Below are positions 56,700 through 64,000 of a DNA stretch of 64,000 bases, piece after piece (the first letter of the stretch is position 1; each line of letters opens with the position of its first letter). The notes under the pieces were generated by a model. It was not told the origin of the DNA. It saw only the letters and a list, made by a program, of their open reading frames with translations, and searched no databases. This DNA is from Rheinheimera lutimaris (GTDB lineage: Bacteria > Pseudomonadota > Gammaproteobacteria > Enterobacterales > Alteromonadaceae). The stretch spans positions 105,871 through 169,870 of the forward strand of contig NZ_JABSOD010000007.1 in assembly GCF_013283795.1 (NCBI RefSeq). The letters are read 5' to 3'. A program made the position numbers and the translations under genes.

Positions 56700-56825
56700 T
56701 ATTCGCCAACTAGTTGGTAATACAGCTAGGCGGCAAGTGATTGACGCCCCATGAGCATAGTTGTCTATGCGATTGGGGGGAGAGAGCGCAGCCAACAACG
56801 CTGTAGTGCCAAATAGGACGCGAAT
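56700..56825. repeat. Structured intergenic element with nested inverted repeats
   Basis: The outer arms ATTCGC (56701-56706) and GCGAAT (56819-56824) are complementary, TACAGC pairs with GCTGTA further in, and the centre is a strong hairpin (56746-56779: CCCCAT, GCATAG, loop TTGT, CTATGC, ATTGGGG). Similar elements are dispersed in other aquatic gammaproteobacteria (from memory). Function unknown. Confidence 0.5.
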
Positions 56826-56828
56826 AAA

Positions 56829-56855
56829 AAAAAAGCCCGCTCAGGGAGCGGGCAC
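56829..56855 (-). terminator. Intrinsic terminator facing the minus strand
   Basis: GCCCGCTC and its complement form a stem with a 4-nt loop. On the minus strand it is followed by nine T; on the plus strand no T-run follows. It might mark the 3' end of a minus-strand transcript from 56856-57404. On the plus strand it could still help to end ruvB mRNA. Confidence 0.6.
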
Positions 56856-57404
56856 AAGTTGAAGGAGTGCTTCAAAAAATCCAGGGAACATGTTGAAACA
56901 GCAACAAAATTTGGCAAAACACACAAATCTTATTACCAGATGATCTTCACTAAAGTTTGGTAACCCTCTTACCGCACTTTTGCGCTAGCTCAGAACACCT
57001 GCGTATGATAGAGATACTGAGTAATTACTTCAAACGAGAAAAATTACAACTTAAGCATAAGTAAAACTAATGCGATATCGCTGTGGTATTGTACAAACTA
57101 TCAGCAATGCTGTAACGTGAATACGTGAAATGCCAGTGTTCATGCAGGGTTAAGTTACGATATGCATTATAGGTGAGATTACTTTTTTATTACTATAGAT
57201 AATCTTAAATGCGTTGACCTTGCCATAATGGTTATTGGTCGCAAAAGCGCCGCTAGCGGAACTTTTACGGCAAAGTTCAGTCAACAGAAACAATAAAAAA
57301 ATACAAGTAGCCGGCAAAGAAAAATATAGTTGTCTTTATTGCGCTAAGGCAATTGAGTTCGTTAGTCAGCTTACTTATCATACACACCAATTAAAGCGAA
57401 ACGC
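56856..57404. other. Gene-free region between ruvB and the Tol operon
   Basis: About 550 AT-rich bases without a convincing gene. They must hold the promoter of the tol operon, but no clear -35/-10 pair was found. A 78-codon frame at 57235-57471 has no ribosome-binding site and overlaps ybgC. The stretch 56856-57000 next to the minus-strand terminator is a candidate small-RNA locus. Confidence 0.4.
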
Positions 57405-57815
57405 ATGTCTGATACAGTCTTTATATTCCCGGTGCGCGTGTACTACGAAGATACCGATGCCGGCGGAATAGTTTATTACGCAAATTATTTGAAATTTTTT
57501 GAGCGAGCGCGCACCGAATGGTTGCGCGCCCTGGGTATTGAGCAGGATTTATTATTGTCAAAAAACATCGCGTTTGTTGTTGCTCAAGTTTTAATGGACA
57601 ATAAAAAGCCGGCTAAATTTAATGAATTATTGACGGTACATAGTCAAATCAGTACCTTAAAGCAAGCTAGTATGGTTTTTGAGCAAAAAATTTACAATAG
57701 CGCTGAACAGCTCGTTTGTTCAGCTGAGATTAAAGTCGCCTGTATTTCACTACAGCAGATGAAAGCCCGGGCTATTCCGGCAGAAGTGACAGAGGTATTA
57801 ACGCGTGGCAGGTGA
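57405..57815 (+). CDS. ybgC: Tol-Pal-associated acyl-CoA thioesterase YbgC
   Basis: 136 residues (E. coli 134). Hot-dog fold thioesterase with [20 protein letters not shown], including the catalytic Asp, and the following [10 protein letters not shown] helix. It hydrolyses acyl-CoA and is linked to phospholipid metabolism and the Tol system. First gene of the operon; it overlaps tolQ by 11 nt. Confidence 0.96.
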   Translation: MSDTVFIFPVRVYYEDTDAGGIVYYANYLKFFERARTEWLRALGIEQDLLLSKNIAFVVAQVLMDNKKPAKFNELLTVHSQISTLKQASMVFEQKIYNSAEQLVCSAEIKVACISLQQMKARAIPAEVTEVLTRGR

Positions 57816-58494
57816 AATTTCTATTTTAGGCTTGTTAATTGAAGCCAGTTTTGTGGTGCAGTTGGTTATGCTTATATTACTGGCTATGTCGGTAATGTCC
57901 TGGACCATGATATTTCGCCGGCGCAAAGCGTTAAGTGAAGCTGTAGTAGATGCGAAGAAATTTGAAGATCGCTTTTGGTCCGGTGTTGATTTAGCCAAGT
58001 TGTACAATGAAGTCAGCGCCCGAGCAGCAAATAATGGTCTGGAAGCCTTGTTTAAAGCTGGCTTTAAAGAGTTTGCCCGCTTGCATAAAACTAATAGCCG
58101 CCAACCGGCTGCGGTAATGGAAGGCACACAACGCGCGATGCGGGTGGGCTTATCACGTGAAGTTGAGCGGCTGGAAATGCATCTGCCGTTTTTAGCCACC
58201 GTAGGCTCTATCAGCCCTTATATCGGCTTATTCGGCACTGTGTGGGGCATTATGAATTCATTTATTGCCTTGGGCGCAGTAGAGCAAGCCACATTGTCTA
58301 TGGTGGCCCCGGGCATTGCAGAAGCGCTTATTGCTACGGCGATTGGTTTGTTTGCGGCTATTCCGGCCGTTATTGCCTATAACAAGTTTTCGCATCAGGT
58401 AGAAATGCTTGAAAGCAGTTACGCTAACTTTGTTGAAGAGTTTGCCAATATTCTGCATCGCCAGGCAGTATCTAACGGCGGAGAGGCAGCCTGA
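57805..58494 (+). CDS. tolQ: Tol-Pal system proton channel subunit TolQ
   Basis: 229 residues with three membrane helices (about 15-37, 135-160 and 168-190). The region [19 protein letters not shown] and the following [22 protein letters not shown] are the MotA/TolQ/ExbB signature. With TolR it uses the proton gradient to energise TolA. GTG start inside ybgC; the stop overlaps the tolR start by 1 nt. Confidence 0.96.
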   Translation: MAGEISILGLLIEASFVVQLVMLILLAMSVMSWTMIFRRRKALSEAVVDAKKFEDRFWSGVDLAKLYNEVSARAANNGLEALFKAGFKEFARLHKTNSRQPAAVMEGTQRAMRVGLSREVERLEMHLPFLATVGSISPYIGLFGTVWGIMNSFIALGAVEQATLSMVAPGIAEALIATAIGLFAAIPAVIAYNKFSHQVEMLESSYANFVEEFANILHRQAVSNGGEAA

Positions 58495-58925
58495 TGTACG
58501 TGAGAAAAAAGCGTCGTTTAAAGGCTGAAATAAATGTTGTGCCCTACATCGATGTAATGTTGGTACTGTTGGTGATTTTTATGGTGACAACGCCGCTGAT
58601 TACGCAGGGCGTAAAAGTTGAGTTGCCCAAATCGGCTGCGGAGCCAATTAAACAAATGCAGGACGGTAAAACGCCGTTGGTAGCAACGGTAGATCAGGAT
58701 GGCCTGTATTATTTTGAAAAAGACGGCAAGCAGCAAGGCCCCTTTACGGCGGCAGAGTTAAGTGTTGAAGTTGCCGGTTGGTTGACGATTGAACCCGGCA
58801 CCCAGGTGATTGTAAAAGGTGATCGTAAAGTGAGTTACGATGCCGTGATAAGGTTAATTAATGTATTAAAGGCAGCAGGTGCGCCGGCTGTTGGCTTAAT
58901 GACCGATAACGTGGATACAAATTAG
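58494..58925 (+). CDS. tolR: Tol-Pal system subunit TolR
   Basis: 143 residues. One membrane helix (about 18-38) contains the essential Asp in NVVPYIDVMLVLLVIFM. The periplasmic domain ends with VGLMTD. Works with TolQ as the stator channel. Confidence 0.96.
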   Translation: MYVRKKRRLKAEINVVPYIDVMLVLLVIFMVTTPLITQGVKVELPKSAAEPIKQMQDGKTPLVATVDQDGLYYFEKDGKQQGPFTAAELSVEVAGWLTIEPGTQVIVKGDRKVSYDAVIRLINVLKAAGAPAVGLMTDNVDTN

Positions 58926-58926
58926 T

Positions 58927-59844
58927 ATGGCTGTTGCGATTGATCCGCCACTGGCAAAATCGCTGGGTTTACATTTGGCTATCGTTGTTGCGCTGGTGTT
59001 TAGTGCCGATTTCTCCAGTAAGCCGGAGATGGTATCGGTTACGCTGGAATCAGAGGGCGAAGCACCGGTTCAGGCAGTGGCTATTGATCAGCAACAGCTG
59101 AACGCCCGTGTGCAGCAAATGCAAAAAGAACGGGCTGATGCTAAAGCTGCAGAAGAAAAGCGCATCCGCGATTTAGAGCGCCGTGCACAGCAGGCCGAGA
59201 ATAACCGCGCAGCAGAAGAAGCACGGTTAAAGCGGGTGGCAGAAGAGAAGCGTAAAGCTGATGCAGAGGCTAAGCAGGCCAAAGCAGCCGCAGCTGAGGC
59301 GAAAAAGCTTCAGGAGCAGGAAAATGCTAAAGCGCGCGAAGCTGAGCAAGCAAGAATAGTAAAAGAGCAGGAACGCAAAAAAGCAGAAGATGCCGCCAAA
59401 GCGGCAGAGCAAAAGCGTAAAGCCGAACAGGAAGCGGCTGAAAAAGCTGCCGCAGAACGAGCGCGTCAGGCTGCTGAGGCTAAACAAAAAGCCGAGCAGG
59501 AGCGAGCCATGCAAGAGCAAATGGCCAAAGAGGCGCAGGCACGCTCAGCGGCCAGAGCGCGGCAAGCTGCGACGGAAGTACAGCGCTATACGGCGTTAAT
59601 CAGAGATGCCATTCAACGCAATTTGTTGGTGGATGAAGGTATGCGTGGCAAGTCTTGCCGCATTAATGTGCGGCTGGCCAGTAGCGGCTTTGTTACCAGC
59701 GTTAGTGTAATTAACGGTGATAAAGCCGTATGTGATGCCACAGTACGAGCGGTGAACCGCGCCGGAACTCTGCCGGTGTCGCAAGATCCGGATGTGTATA
59801 ACCAATTGAAAGATATTAACTTAACGGTGAGTCCAGAACTTTAA
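58927..59844 (+). CDS. tolA: Tol-Pal system energy transducer TolA
   Basis: 305 residues, shorter than the 421 of E. coli. The membrane anchor (about 12-28) is followed by a very long Ala/Lys/Glu helix (about 50-225) and a C-terminal domain (about 228-305) with the paired cysteines in [10 protein letters not shown] and [12 protein letters not shown]. It spans the periplasm to reach TolB and Pal. It starts 1 nt after the tolR stop. Confidence 0.94.
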   Translation: MAVAIDPPLAKSLGLHLAIVVALVFSADFSSKPEMVSVTLESEGEAPVQAVAIDQQQLNARVQQMQKERADAKAAEEKRIRDLERRAQQAENNRAAEEARLKRVAEEKRKADAEAKQAKAAAAEAKKLQEQENAKAREAEQARIVKEQERKKAEDAAKAAEQKRKAEQEAAEKAAAERARQAAEAKQKAEQERAMQEQMAKEAQARSAARARQAATEVQRYTALIRDAIQRNLLVDEGMRGKSCRINVRLASSGFVTSVSVINGDKAVCDATVRAVNRAGTLPVSQDPDVYNQLKDINLTVSPEL

Positions 59845-59846
59845 TT

Positions 59847-61193
59847 ATGTATAAATTTATTCGAAATGCTGTGTTGGTTACCGTAATGATGCTAAGTGCG
59901 CAGGCAAAAGCATCATTGGAAATTGTCATTACTGAAGGTATTGACTCGGCCAGGCCGATTGCCATCCTGCCGTTTACGTTTAAAGGCGCCACTTTACCTA
60001 ACCAACGCCTGGACGAAATTATTGCTGCCGATTTAATGCGCAGTGGTAAATTCAGCCCGCTGGCCAGCATTAAGATGCCACAGCGGCCACAAAGTGCAGC
60101 ACAAATTGATTACGCTGCCTGGTCACGCGAGGGTGTAGAGGCTATTGTTATCGGCCAGATCACCGAAGTAGGTATTGATCGCTACACGGTAAGCTTCGAG
60201 TTAATTGATGTATTAAAAGGCGGTAATGCTGCTGATCGCCAGTCATTGAATGCCGGCCGGCTGACCGGTAGCACCGAACATATACTGGATAGTCGTGAAA
60301 CCACCATTAACGGCAGCCAATTCCGCCAGTACGCGCATCGCATCAGCGATATAGTGTACGAAAAGCTAACCGGTGAGCGCGGCGCCTTTTTAACCAAAAT
60401 TGCATATGTGTTGGTGAATCGCCAGGCAGAGTTCCCGTTTCAACTGGTGGTAGCCGATTATGACGGCGCCAATGAACAGGTATTGCTGCGCTCGAAAGAG
60501 CCGTTGATGTCGCCAAACTGGTCGCCGGACGGCACTAAACTGGCTTATGTCACTTTTGAAAAGCGCCAATCGCAAATTTATATTCAGGATATCTACACCG
60601 GTCGTCGCACTATGTTAAGTAGTACCCCGGGTATTAACGGTGCGCCGGTATGGTCGCCGGATGGTAAACGTATGGCCATGGTGTTATCTAAAGACGGCAA
60701 TACTGAAATTTATACTATGGATATTGCAACTAAAGCTTTAACAAGGGTTACCAACCACAGAGCGATAGATACAGAGCCTTCGTGGTCTCCTGACGGCAAA
60801 GAGCTGTTATTTAGTTCGGAACGCGGTGGCAATCCACAACTTTATAGCGTAAATTTGTTAACGGGTACGACCAGACGTTTAACCTTTGAAGGTGAAATGA
60901 ATTTGGCAGGTTCCTACACTCCGGACGGCAGTTCGGTGGTCATGGTAAACCGGACCCGCGGCCAGTACCACATTGCAAAAATGGATCGTCAGACCCGCTT
61001 TTTGCAAGTACTGACCAAAACCAATTTGGATGAGTCACCCAGTGTGGCGCCAAACGGTTCGATGATCATATACAGCACCCTGCATGGTTCTGCACAGGTG
61101 TTAGCACTGGTTTCTATGGATGGTCGTTTTAAAGCACGGCTGCCGGCGGTGGAAGGACAAGTAAAGTCGCCGGCCTGGTCGCCTTTTTTATAA
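59847..61193 (+). CDS. tolB: Tol-Pal system beta-propeller protein TolB
   Basis: 448 residues. A signal peptide (ending AQAKA) is followed by the TolB N-terminal domain (about 25-160) and six WD40-like PD40 repeats with the typical SPDG turns ([42 protein letters not shown]). It is periplasmic and binds Pal and TolA. Confidence 0.96.
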   Translation: MYKFIRNAVLVTVMMLSAQAKASLEIVITEGIDSARPIAILPFTFKGATLPNQRLDEIIAADLMRSGKFSPLASIKMPQRPQSAAQIDYAAWSREGVEAIVIGQITEVGIDRYTVSFELIDVLKGGNAADRQSLNAGRLTGSTEHILDSRETTINGSQFRQYAHRISDIVYEKLTGERGAFLTKIAYVLVNRQAEFPFQLVVADYDGANEQVLLRSKEPLMSPNWSPDGTKLAYVTFEKRQSQIYIQDIYTGRRTMLSSTPGINGAPVWSPDGKRMAMVLSKDGNTEIYTMDIATKALTRVTNHRAIDTEPSWSPDGKELLFSSERGGNPQLYSVNLLTGTTRRLTFEGEMNLAGSYTPDGSSVVMVNRTRGQYHIAKMDRQTRFLQVLTKTNLDESPSVAPNGSMIIYSTLHGSAQVLALVSMDGRFKARLPAVEGQVKSPAWSPFL

Positions 61194-61235
61194 AAAGCAA
61201 AAGAGTTATTACATTTAAATACTAAGGACAACATC

Positions 61236-61763
61236 ATGAAATTAAATAAAGTGTTAAAAGGTTTACTGATCGCATTACCAGTGCTGACCATGGCTGCTTG
61301 TAGCTCAACGTCTTCTACCGGCCAGTCTGCTGCAGACACCAGCCAAACAACTCAACCGGTAGAAACTGTACAAGTTGAAACTGTTGAGCAAGTTGTTAGC
61401 CCTGCAGAACAAATGCGTCAGAAACTGGATGCACTGCGTCAGGAAAACACCATTTACTTCGATTTCGACAAAGCGACAGTTCGCCCTGAGTTTGTAGAAA
61501 CACTGCAAGCCCACGGTGCATTTTTAACTGCTAACCCAAGCGTTCGCGTTACCGTTGAAGGCCACTCAGATGAGCGCGGCACACCGGAATACAACATTGC
61601 GCTGGGTGAGCGTCGTGCTCAGGCCGTAGTACAGTATTTACAAAACCTGGGTGTGTCTGCCGGTCAAATTTCTACCGTAAGTTACGGTGAAGAAAAGCCG
61701 GTTGATATGTCACGCTCTGAAGCAGGCTTTGCTAAAAACCGTCGTGCGGTGTTAGTCTACTAA
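61236..61763 (+). CDS. pal: Peptidoglycan-associated lipoprotein Pal
   Basis: 175 residues. The signal peptide has the lipobox MAAC (Cys near 22), and the OmpA-like domain (about 68-175) carries [13 protein letters not shown] and the peptidoglycan-binding helix ([20 protein letters not shown]). Anchors the outer membrane to the wall. AAGGA precedes the ATG. Confidence 0.96.
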   Translation: MKLNKVLKGLLIALPVLTMAACSSTSSTGQSAADTSQTTQPVETVQVETVEQVVSPAEQMRQKLDALRQENTIYFDFDKATVRPEFVETLQAHGAFLTANPSVRVTVEGHSDERGTPEYNIALGERRAQAVVQYLQNLGVSAGQISTVSYGEEKPVDMSRSEAGFAKNRRAVLVY

Positions 61764-61790
61764 TCCTGACTCATTACTATATAGATACGC

Positions 61791-62576
61791 ATGACAGTTA
61801 AATACACTTTGTTAGCGGCCTTAGCACTGGTTAACACCGGTGTTATGGCTAACCCGGCACCGGTGACCGATATTAATCGTAGCCGGCCGGTTAATGCTGT
61901 AGTACAAGGCCAGCCAACCGGCTCAATAGAGCAACGTTTGGCGGCGCTGGAACGTATTGTTGAAGCCCGCTCAGAAGCACAGCTTCGGATGGCTCAGCAG
62001 TTACAGATGTTGTTGGACGAAGTCAGCGAGTTGCGTGGGGTTACTGAAACCCACACGTACCAACTGGATGAAATTCTGCAACGTCAGCGTGACTTGTATC
62101 AGGAAATTGACCGTCGGGTAAGTGCAATACAAGCTGCACCGGCTACTGTGCCTGTTGTACAACCAGACAGCGGCTCAACGGTGACGTATTCTTCTGATTT
62201 ATCAGAAAACGATGCGTACGACAAAGCGGTCAATATGGTGTTGAAAGATCGGCGCTATGATGCAGCAATACCGGAGTTCGAGAATTTTATCCGCAGTTAC
62301 CCAAGCTCGGGCTATACGCCTAATGCCCATTACTGGCTGGGGCAGTTGTTGTTTAACAACAACGAGCTGGCCAAAGCTAAGACGCATTTCGAGCGGGTAG
62401 TGAATAATTTTCCTCAGTCCAATAAAGTTGCCGACGCCTTGCTGAAATTAGGCCAGGTTGCCGAGCGCGAGAACAACAAAGACGCAGCACTGCGGTTTTA
62501 TCGTCAGTTAGTTGATAAGCATTCTACTGCGACCTCAGCTAAGTTGGCGCAAGACAGAATTAACGCGCTGAAATAA
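61791..62576 (+). CDS. cpoB: Cell division coordinator CpoB (YbgF)
   Basis: 261 residues: a signal peptide (ending VMANPA), a trimerising coiled coil (about 40-105) and TPR repeats (about 138-258; FENFIRSYPSSGYTPNAHYWLG, HFERVVNNFPQSNKVADAL). It links peptidoglycan synthesis to Tol-driven constriction. It is last in the operon and followed by a terminator. Confidence 0.95.
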   Translation: MTVKYTLLAALALVNTGVMANPAPVTDINRSRPVNAVVQGQPTGSIEQRLAALERIVEARSEAQLRMAQQLQMLLDEVSELRGVTETHTYQLDEILQRQRDLYQEIDRRVSAIQAAPATVPVVQPDSGSTVTYSSDLSENDAYDKAVNMVLKDRRYDAAIPEFENFIRSYPSSGYTPNAHYWLGQLLFNNNELAKAKTHFERVVNNFPQSNKVADALLKLGQVAERENNKDAALRFYRQLVDKHSTATSAKLAQDRINALK

Positions 62577-62580
62577 TCCT

Positions 62581-62604
62581 ACCCGGCTATTGCCGGGTTT
62601 TTTT
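62581..62604 (+). terminator. Rho-independent terminator of the Tol-Pal operon
   Basis: ACCCGGC-TATT-GCCGGGT followed by TTTTTT, 4 nt after the cpoB stop codon. Confidence 0.93.
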
Positions 62605-62679
62605 ATCCCTGTTCAGGCTGAATAACGCTGGCATTTTGAGCAGTCAGACCACATGCGGCCGTTTTTTACCACTTTTTGG

Positions 62680-62707
62680 TTGCACAAAAGCCGTAAATCA
62701 GTAAGAT
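62680..62707 (+). promoter_or_regulatory. Promoter of the tRNA-Lys array
   Basis: TTGCAC (62680-62685), a 16-bp spacer and TAAGAT (62702-62707), followed by a GC-rich discriminator (CGTCCGCGG). 15 bp before the first tRNA-Lys. Confidence 0.6.
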
Positions 62708-62722
62708 ATGCGTCCGCGGTTA

Positions 62723-62798
62723 GGGTCGTTAGCTCAGTTGGTAGAGCAGTTGACTTTTAATCATTTGGTCGCTGGTTCGAAACCAGCACGACCCACCA
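62723..62798 (+). tRNA. tRNA-Lys (TTT), copy 1
   Basis: 76 nt with encoded CCA; acceptor GGGTCGT/ACGACCC, anticodon loop CTTTTAA. It has one mismatch in the anticodon stem (GTTGA/TCATT) and TTCGAAA in the T-loop, so it is slightly off the consensus. Confidence 0.9.
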
Positions 62799-62819
62799 AT
62801 TCATACTTAACCCCTGCAT

Positions 62820-62895
62820 GGGACGTTAGCTCAGTTGGTAGAGCCGTTGACTTTTAATCAATTGGTCGCTGGTTCGAATCCAGCACGACCCACCA
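62820..62895 (+). tRNA. tRNA-Lys (TTT), copy 2, with acceptor-stem mismatch
   Basis: 76 nt. It starts GGGACGT, so position 4 (A) no longer pairs with A69. The remainder is consensus except C at position 26. Folding may be weakened. Confidence 0.85.
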
Positions 62896-62922
62896 AACCG
62901 CGCTAAACATTGATATCGAAAT

Positions 62923-62998
62923 GGGTCGTTAGCTCAGTTGGTAGAGCAGTTGACTTTTAATCCATTGGTCGCTGGTTCGAATCCAGCACGACCCACCA
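62923..62998 (+). tRNA. tRNA-Lys (TTT), copy 3
   Basis: 76 nt. Consensus except one mismatch in the anticodon stem (GTTGA/TCCAT). First member of the 93-bp tandem array. Confidence 0.9.
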
Positions 62999-63015
62999 CT
63001 TCGATAACCCTGATT

Positions 63016-63091
63016 GGGTCGTTAGCTCGGTGGTTAGAGCAGTGGAATTTTAATCAATTGGTCGCAGGTTCGTATCCAGCACGACCCACCA
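63016..63091 (+). tRNA. tRNA-Lys-like (TTT), copy 4, probably decayed
   Basis: 76 nt, anticodon TTT kept. The D-arm (GCTCGGTGGTTAGAGC), anticodon stem (GTGGA/TCAAT) and T-stem (GCAGG/CCAGC) carry changes or mismatches, and the T-loop is TTCGTAT: the near-universal A58 is T. Likely a pseudo-tRNA. Confidence 0.7.
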
Positions 63092-63108
63092 CTTCGATAA
63101 CCCTGATT

Positions 63109-63184
63109 GGGTCGTTAGCTCGGTGGTTAGAGCAGTGGAATTTTAATCAATTGGTCGCAGGTTCGTATCCAGCACGACCCACCA
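63109..63184 (+). tRNA. tRNA-Lys-like (TTT), copy 5, probably decayed
   Basis: Identical to copy 4, including the T58 change, so the damaged unit was itself duplicated. Confidence 0.7.
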
Positions 63185-63201
63185 CTTCGATAACCCTGTT
63201 T

Positions 63202-63277
63202 GGGTCGGTAGCTCAGTTGGTAGAGCCGTTGACTTTTAATCAATTGGTCGCTGGTTCGAATCCAGCACGACCCACCA
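63202..63277 (+). tRNA. tRNA-Lys (TTT), copy 6, with acceptor-stem mismatch
   Basis: 76 nt. Starts GGGTCGG, so position 7 no longer pairs with A66. C at position 26. Otherwise consensus. Confidence 0.87.
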
Positions 63278-63294
63278 CTTCGATAACCCTGTTT

Positions 63295-63370
63295 GGGTCG
63301 TTAGCTCAGTTGGTAGAGCAGTTGACTTTTAATCAATTGGTCGCTGGTTCGAATCCAGCACGACCCACCA
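63295..63370 (+). tRNA. tRNA-Lys (TTT), copy 7
   Basis: 76 nt, fully consensus with all stems paired (except the normal G-T at the top of the anticodon stem). Anticodon TTT, CCA encoded. Confidence 0.97.
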
Positions 63371-63387
63371 CTTCGCTAACCCTGTTT

Positions 63388-63463
63388 GGGTCGTTAGCTC
63401 AGTTGGTAGAGCTGTTGACTTTTAATCAATTGGTCGCTGGTTCGAATCCAGCACGACCCACCA
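63388..63463 (+). tRNA. tRNA-Lys (TTT), copy 8
   Basis: 76 nt, consensus except T at position 26 (between D- and anticodon stems). Identical to copies 9-11. Confidence 0.95.
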
Positions 63464-63480
63464 CTTCGCTAACCCTGTTT

Positions 63481-63556
63481 GGGTCGTTAGCTCAGTTGGT
63501 AGAGCTGTTGACTTTTAATCAATTGGTCGCTGGTTCGAATCCAGCACGACCCACCA
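63481..63556 (+). tRNA. tRNA-Lys (TTT), copy 9
   Basis: 76 nt, identical to copy 8. Part of the 93-bp tandem array. Confidence 0.95.
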
Positions 63557-63573
63557 CTTCGCTAACCCTGTTT

Positions 63574-63649
63574 GGGTCGTTAGCTCAGTTGGTAGAGCTG
63601 TTGACTTTTAATCAATTGGTCGCTGGTTCGAATCCAGCACGACCCACCA
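63574..63649 (+). tRNA. tRNA-Lys (TTT), copy 10
   Basis: 76 nt, identical to copy 8. Part of the 93-bp tandem array. Confidence 0.95.
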
Positions 63650-63666
63650 CTTCGCTAACCCTGTTT

Positions 63667-63742
63667 GGGTCGTTAGCTCAGTTGGTAGAGCTGTTGACTT
63701 TTAATCAATTGGTCGCTGGTTCGAATCCAGCACGACCCACCA
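63667..63742 (+). tRNA. tRNA-Lys (TTT), copy 11
   Basis: 76 nt, identical to copy 8. Last unit with 93-bp spacing. Confidence 0.95.
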
Positions 63743-63763
63743 ATTCTTTCTTTACCCCTGCAT

Positions 63764-63839
63764 GGGTCGTTAGCTCAGTTGGTAGAGCAGTTGACTTTTA
63801 ATCAATTGGTCGCTGGTTCGAATCCAGCACGACCCACCA
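63764..63839 (+). tRNA. tRNA-Lys (TTT), copy 12
   Basis: 76 nt, fully consensus and identical to copy 7. The spacer before it (ending CCCCTGCATG) is like the one before copy 2, not like the array spacer. Confidence 0.97.
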
Positions 63840-63910
63840 TGCCGCCATACTGTATTTTCATCACCGTCAGCGCTATAATAACCGCCCTTTAATGCCAGCA
63901 GGTAAGCCCT

Positions 63911-64000
63911 ATGGAACAGACGTTGTATTTCACAGAGCAAGACTTTGCCTTTCCGAAAAAACCATTGCCGTTAAGCAGTGACGAAAAGCAAGCCTACAAA
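63911..64000 (+). CDS. nadA: Quinolinate synthase NadA, N-terminal start only
   Basis: The first 30 codons are visible, cut by the right edge. FAFPKKPLPLSSDEKQAYK matches the N-terminus of NadA (E. coli: YPFPPKPTPLS...DEK). In E. coli nadA also follows cpoB and a tRNA-Lys/Val cluster. NadA is an iron-sulfur enzyme that makes quinolinate for NAD synthesis. Confidence 0.85.
   Translation, partial: MEQTLYFTEQDFAFPKKPLPLSSDEKQAYK

Larger units (their letters stand above)
62923..63759 (+). repeat. 93-bp tandem repeat array made of tRNA-Lys plus spacer
   Basis: Nine tRNA-Lys units start at 62923, 63016, 63109, 63202, 63295, 63388, 63481, 63574 and 63667, exactly 93 bp apart. The 17-nt spacers are near-identical (CTTCGATAACCCTG or CTTCGCTAACCCTG plus a few bases). 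This shows repeated unequal crossing-over. Confidence 0.9.

Noticed and set aside
57235..57471. 78-codon frame before ybgC
   Set aside because: No ribosome-binding site, overlaps ybgC in another frame, and no recognisable domain.
62938..63801. Open frame of 287 codons with a striking protein repeat of about 31 residues
   Set aside because: It is the translation of the tandem tRNA-Lys genes and spacers (93 bp = 31 codons), without a ribosome-binding site.
62723..63839. Regularly spaced repeats that could be mistaken for a CRISPR array
   Set aside because: The repeated part is a complete tRNA-Lys with CCA and the spacers are near-identical, the opposite of CRISPR spacers; no cas gene is present.
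63855..63879. TATAAT at 63874-63879 as a nadA promoter
   Set aside because: The -10 is perfect, but no acceptable -35 at 16-18 bp was found, and the tRNA array could read through into nadA; left uncalled.

Overview
The window comes from a gammaproteobacterial chromosome. Gene order (dnaQ next to tRNA-Asp genes; ruvCAB; ybgC-tolQRAB-pal-cpoB followed by tRNA-Lys genes and nadA) and protein sequences fit the Alteromonadales/Chromatiales-like aquatic bacteria, of the Rheinheimera, Alishewanella or Arsukibacterium kind. The genus is an inference. Nearly all genes are intact and closely packed, with many 1-14 nt overlaps that imply translational coupling. No CRISPR array, prophage, transposase or integrase was seen.

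Layout. 1-2129: the end of dnaQ, a TIGR03503-like envelope protein and five identical tRNA-Asp genes with a decayed sixth copy. 2412-17914: a 15.5 kb signalling island with a phosphodiesterase carrying two FixL-type (heme) PAS domains; an operon of response regulator, CheC-like phosphatase and histidine kinase; and two divergent operons: a minus-strand one (degenerate HD-GYP regulator, FIST/NosP-like sensor, kinase, hybrid kinase with HPt) and a plus-strand one (HTH-REC, REC-GGDEF-EAL, REC-HDOD). The parts match the nitric-oxide/c-di-GMP network known from Shewanella (NosP, HnoK, HnoB, HnoC, HnoD), but no H-NOX gene is present here. 18124-23106: a three-gene RND efflux operon including a metallopeptidase. 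23372-24589: a chemoreceptor. 24697-27711: sulfane-sulfur/persulfide handling (two YeeE/YedE half-transporters, rhodanese, TauE permease, divergent persulfide dioxygenase).

27808-32640 is the most accessory part: a dienelactone hydrolase, an oxidoreductase, YjjG, a truncated lipase fragment, and two AT-richer genes of unknown function with attC-like ends that look like integron gene cassettes. 32653-39567: an M2 peptidase, an ABC exporter, PpnP and a secreted ExeM-type nuclease. 39646-48938 (minus strand): FadE with a FadR-like operator, a remnant of a glutamine amidotransferase, a DUF3108 protein, purN, purM, an unknown protein, a LysR regulator, cmoB, cmoA and a DUF72 protein. 49005-56687 (plus strand): a diguanylate cyclase with three periplasmic binding domains, aspS, yebC, ruvC, ruvA and ruvB. 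A gene-free stretch of about 700 bp with structured elements follows, then the complete Tol-Pal operon, twelve tRNA-Lys genes in a mostly 93-bp tandem array, and the start of nadA.

The main points for a second look are the H-NOX-less NO/c-di-GMP island and its shared 12-bp operator-like motif, the tandem heme-PAS phosphodiesterase, the decaying and amplifying tRNA arrays, the cassette-like genes near 31.4-32.6 kb, and two intrinsic terminators facing the wrong strand that may mark unannotated small RNAs.
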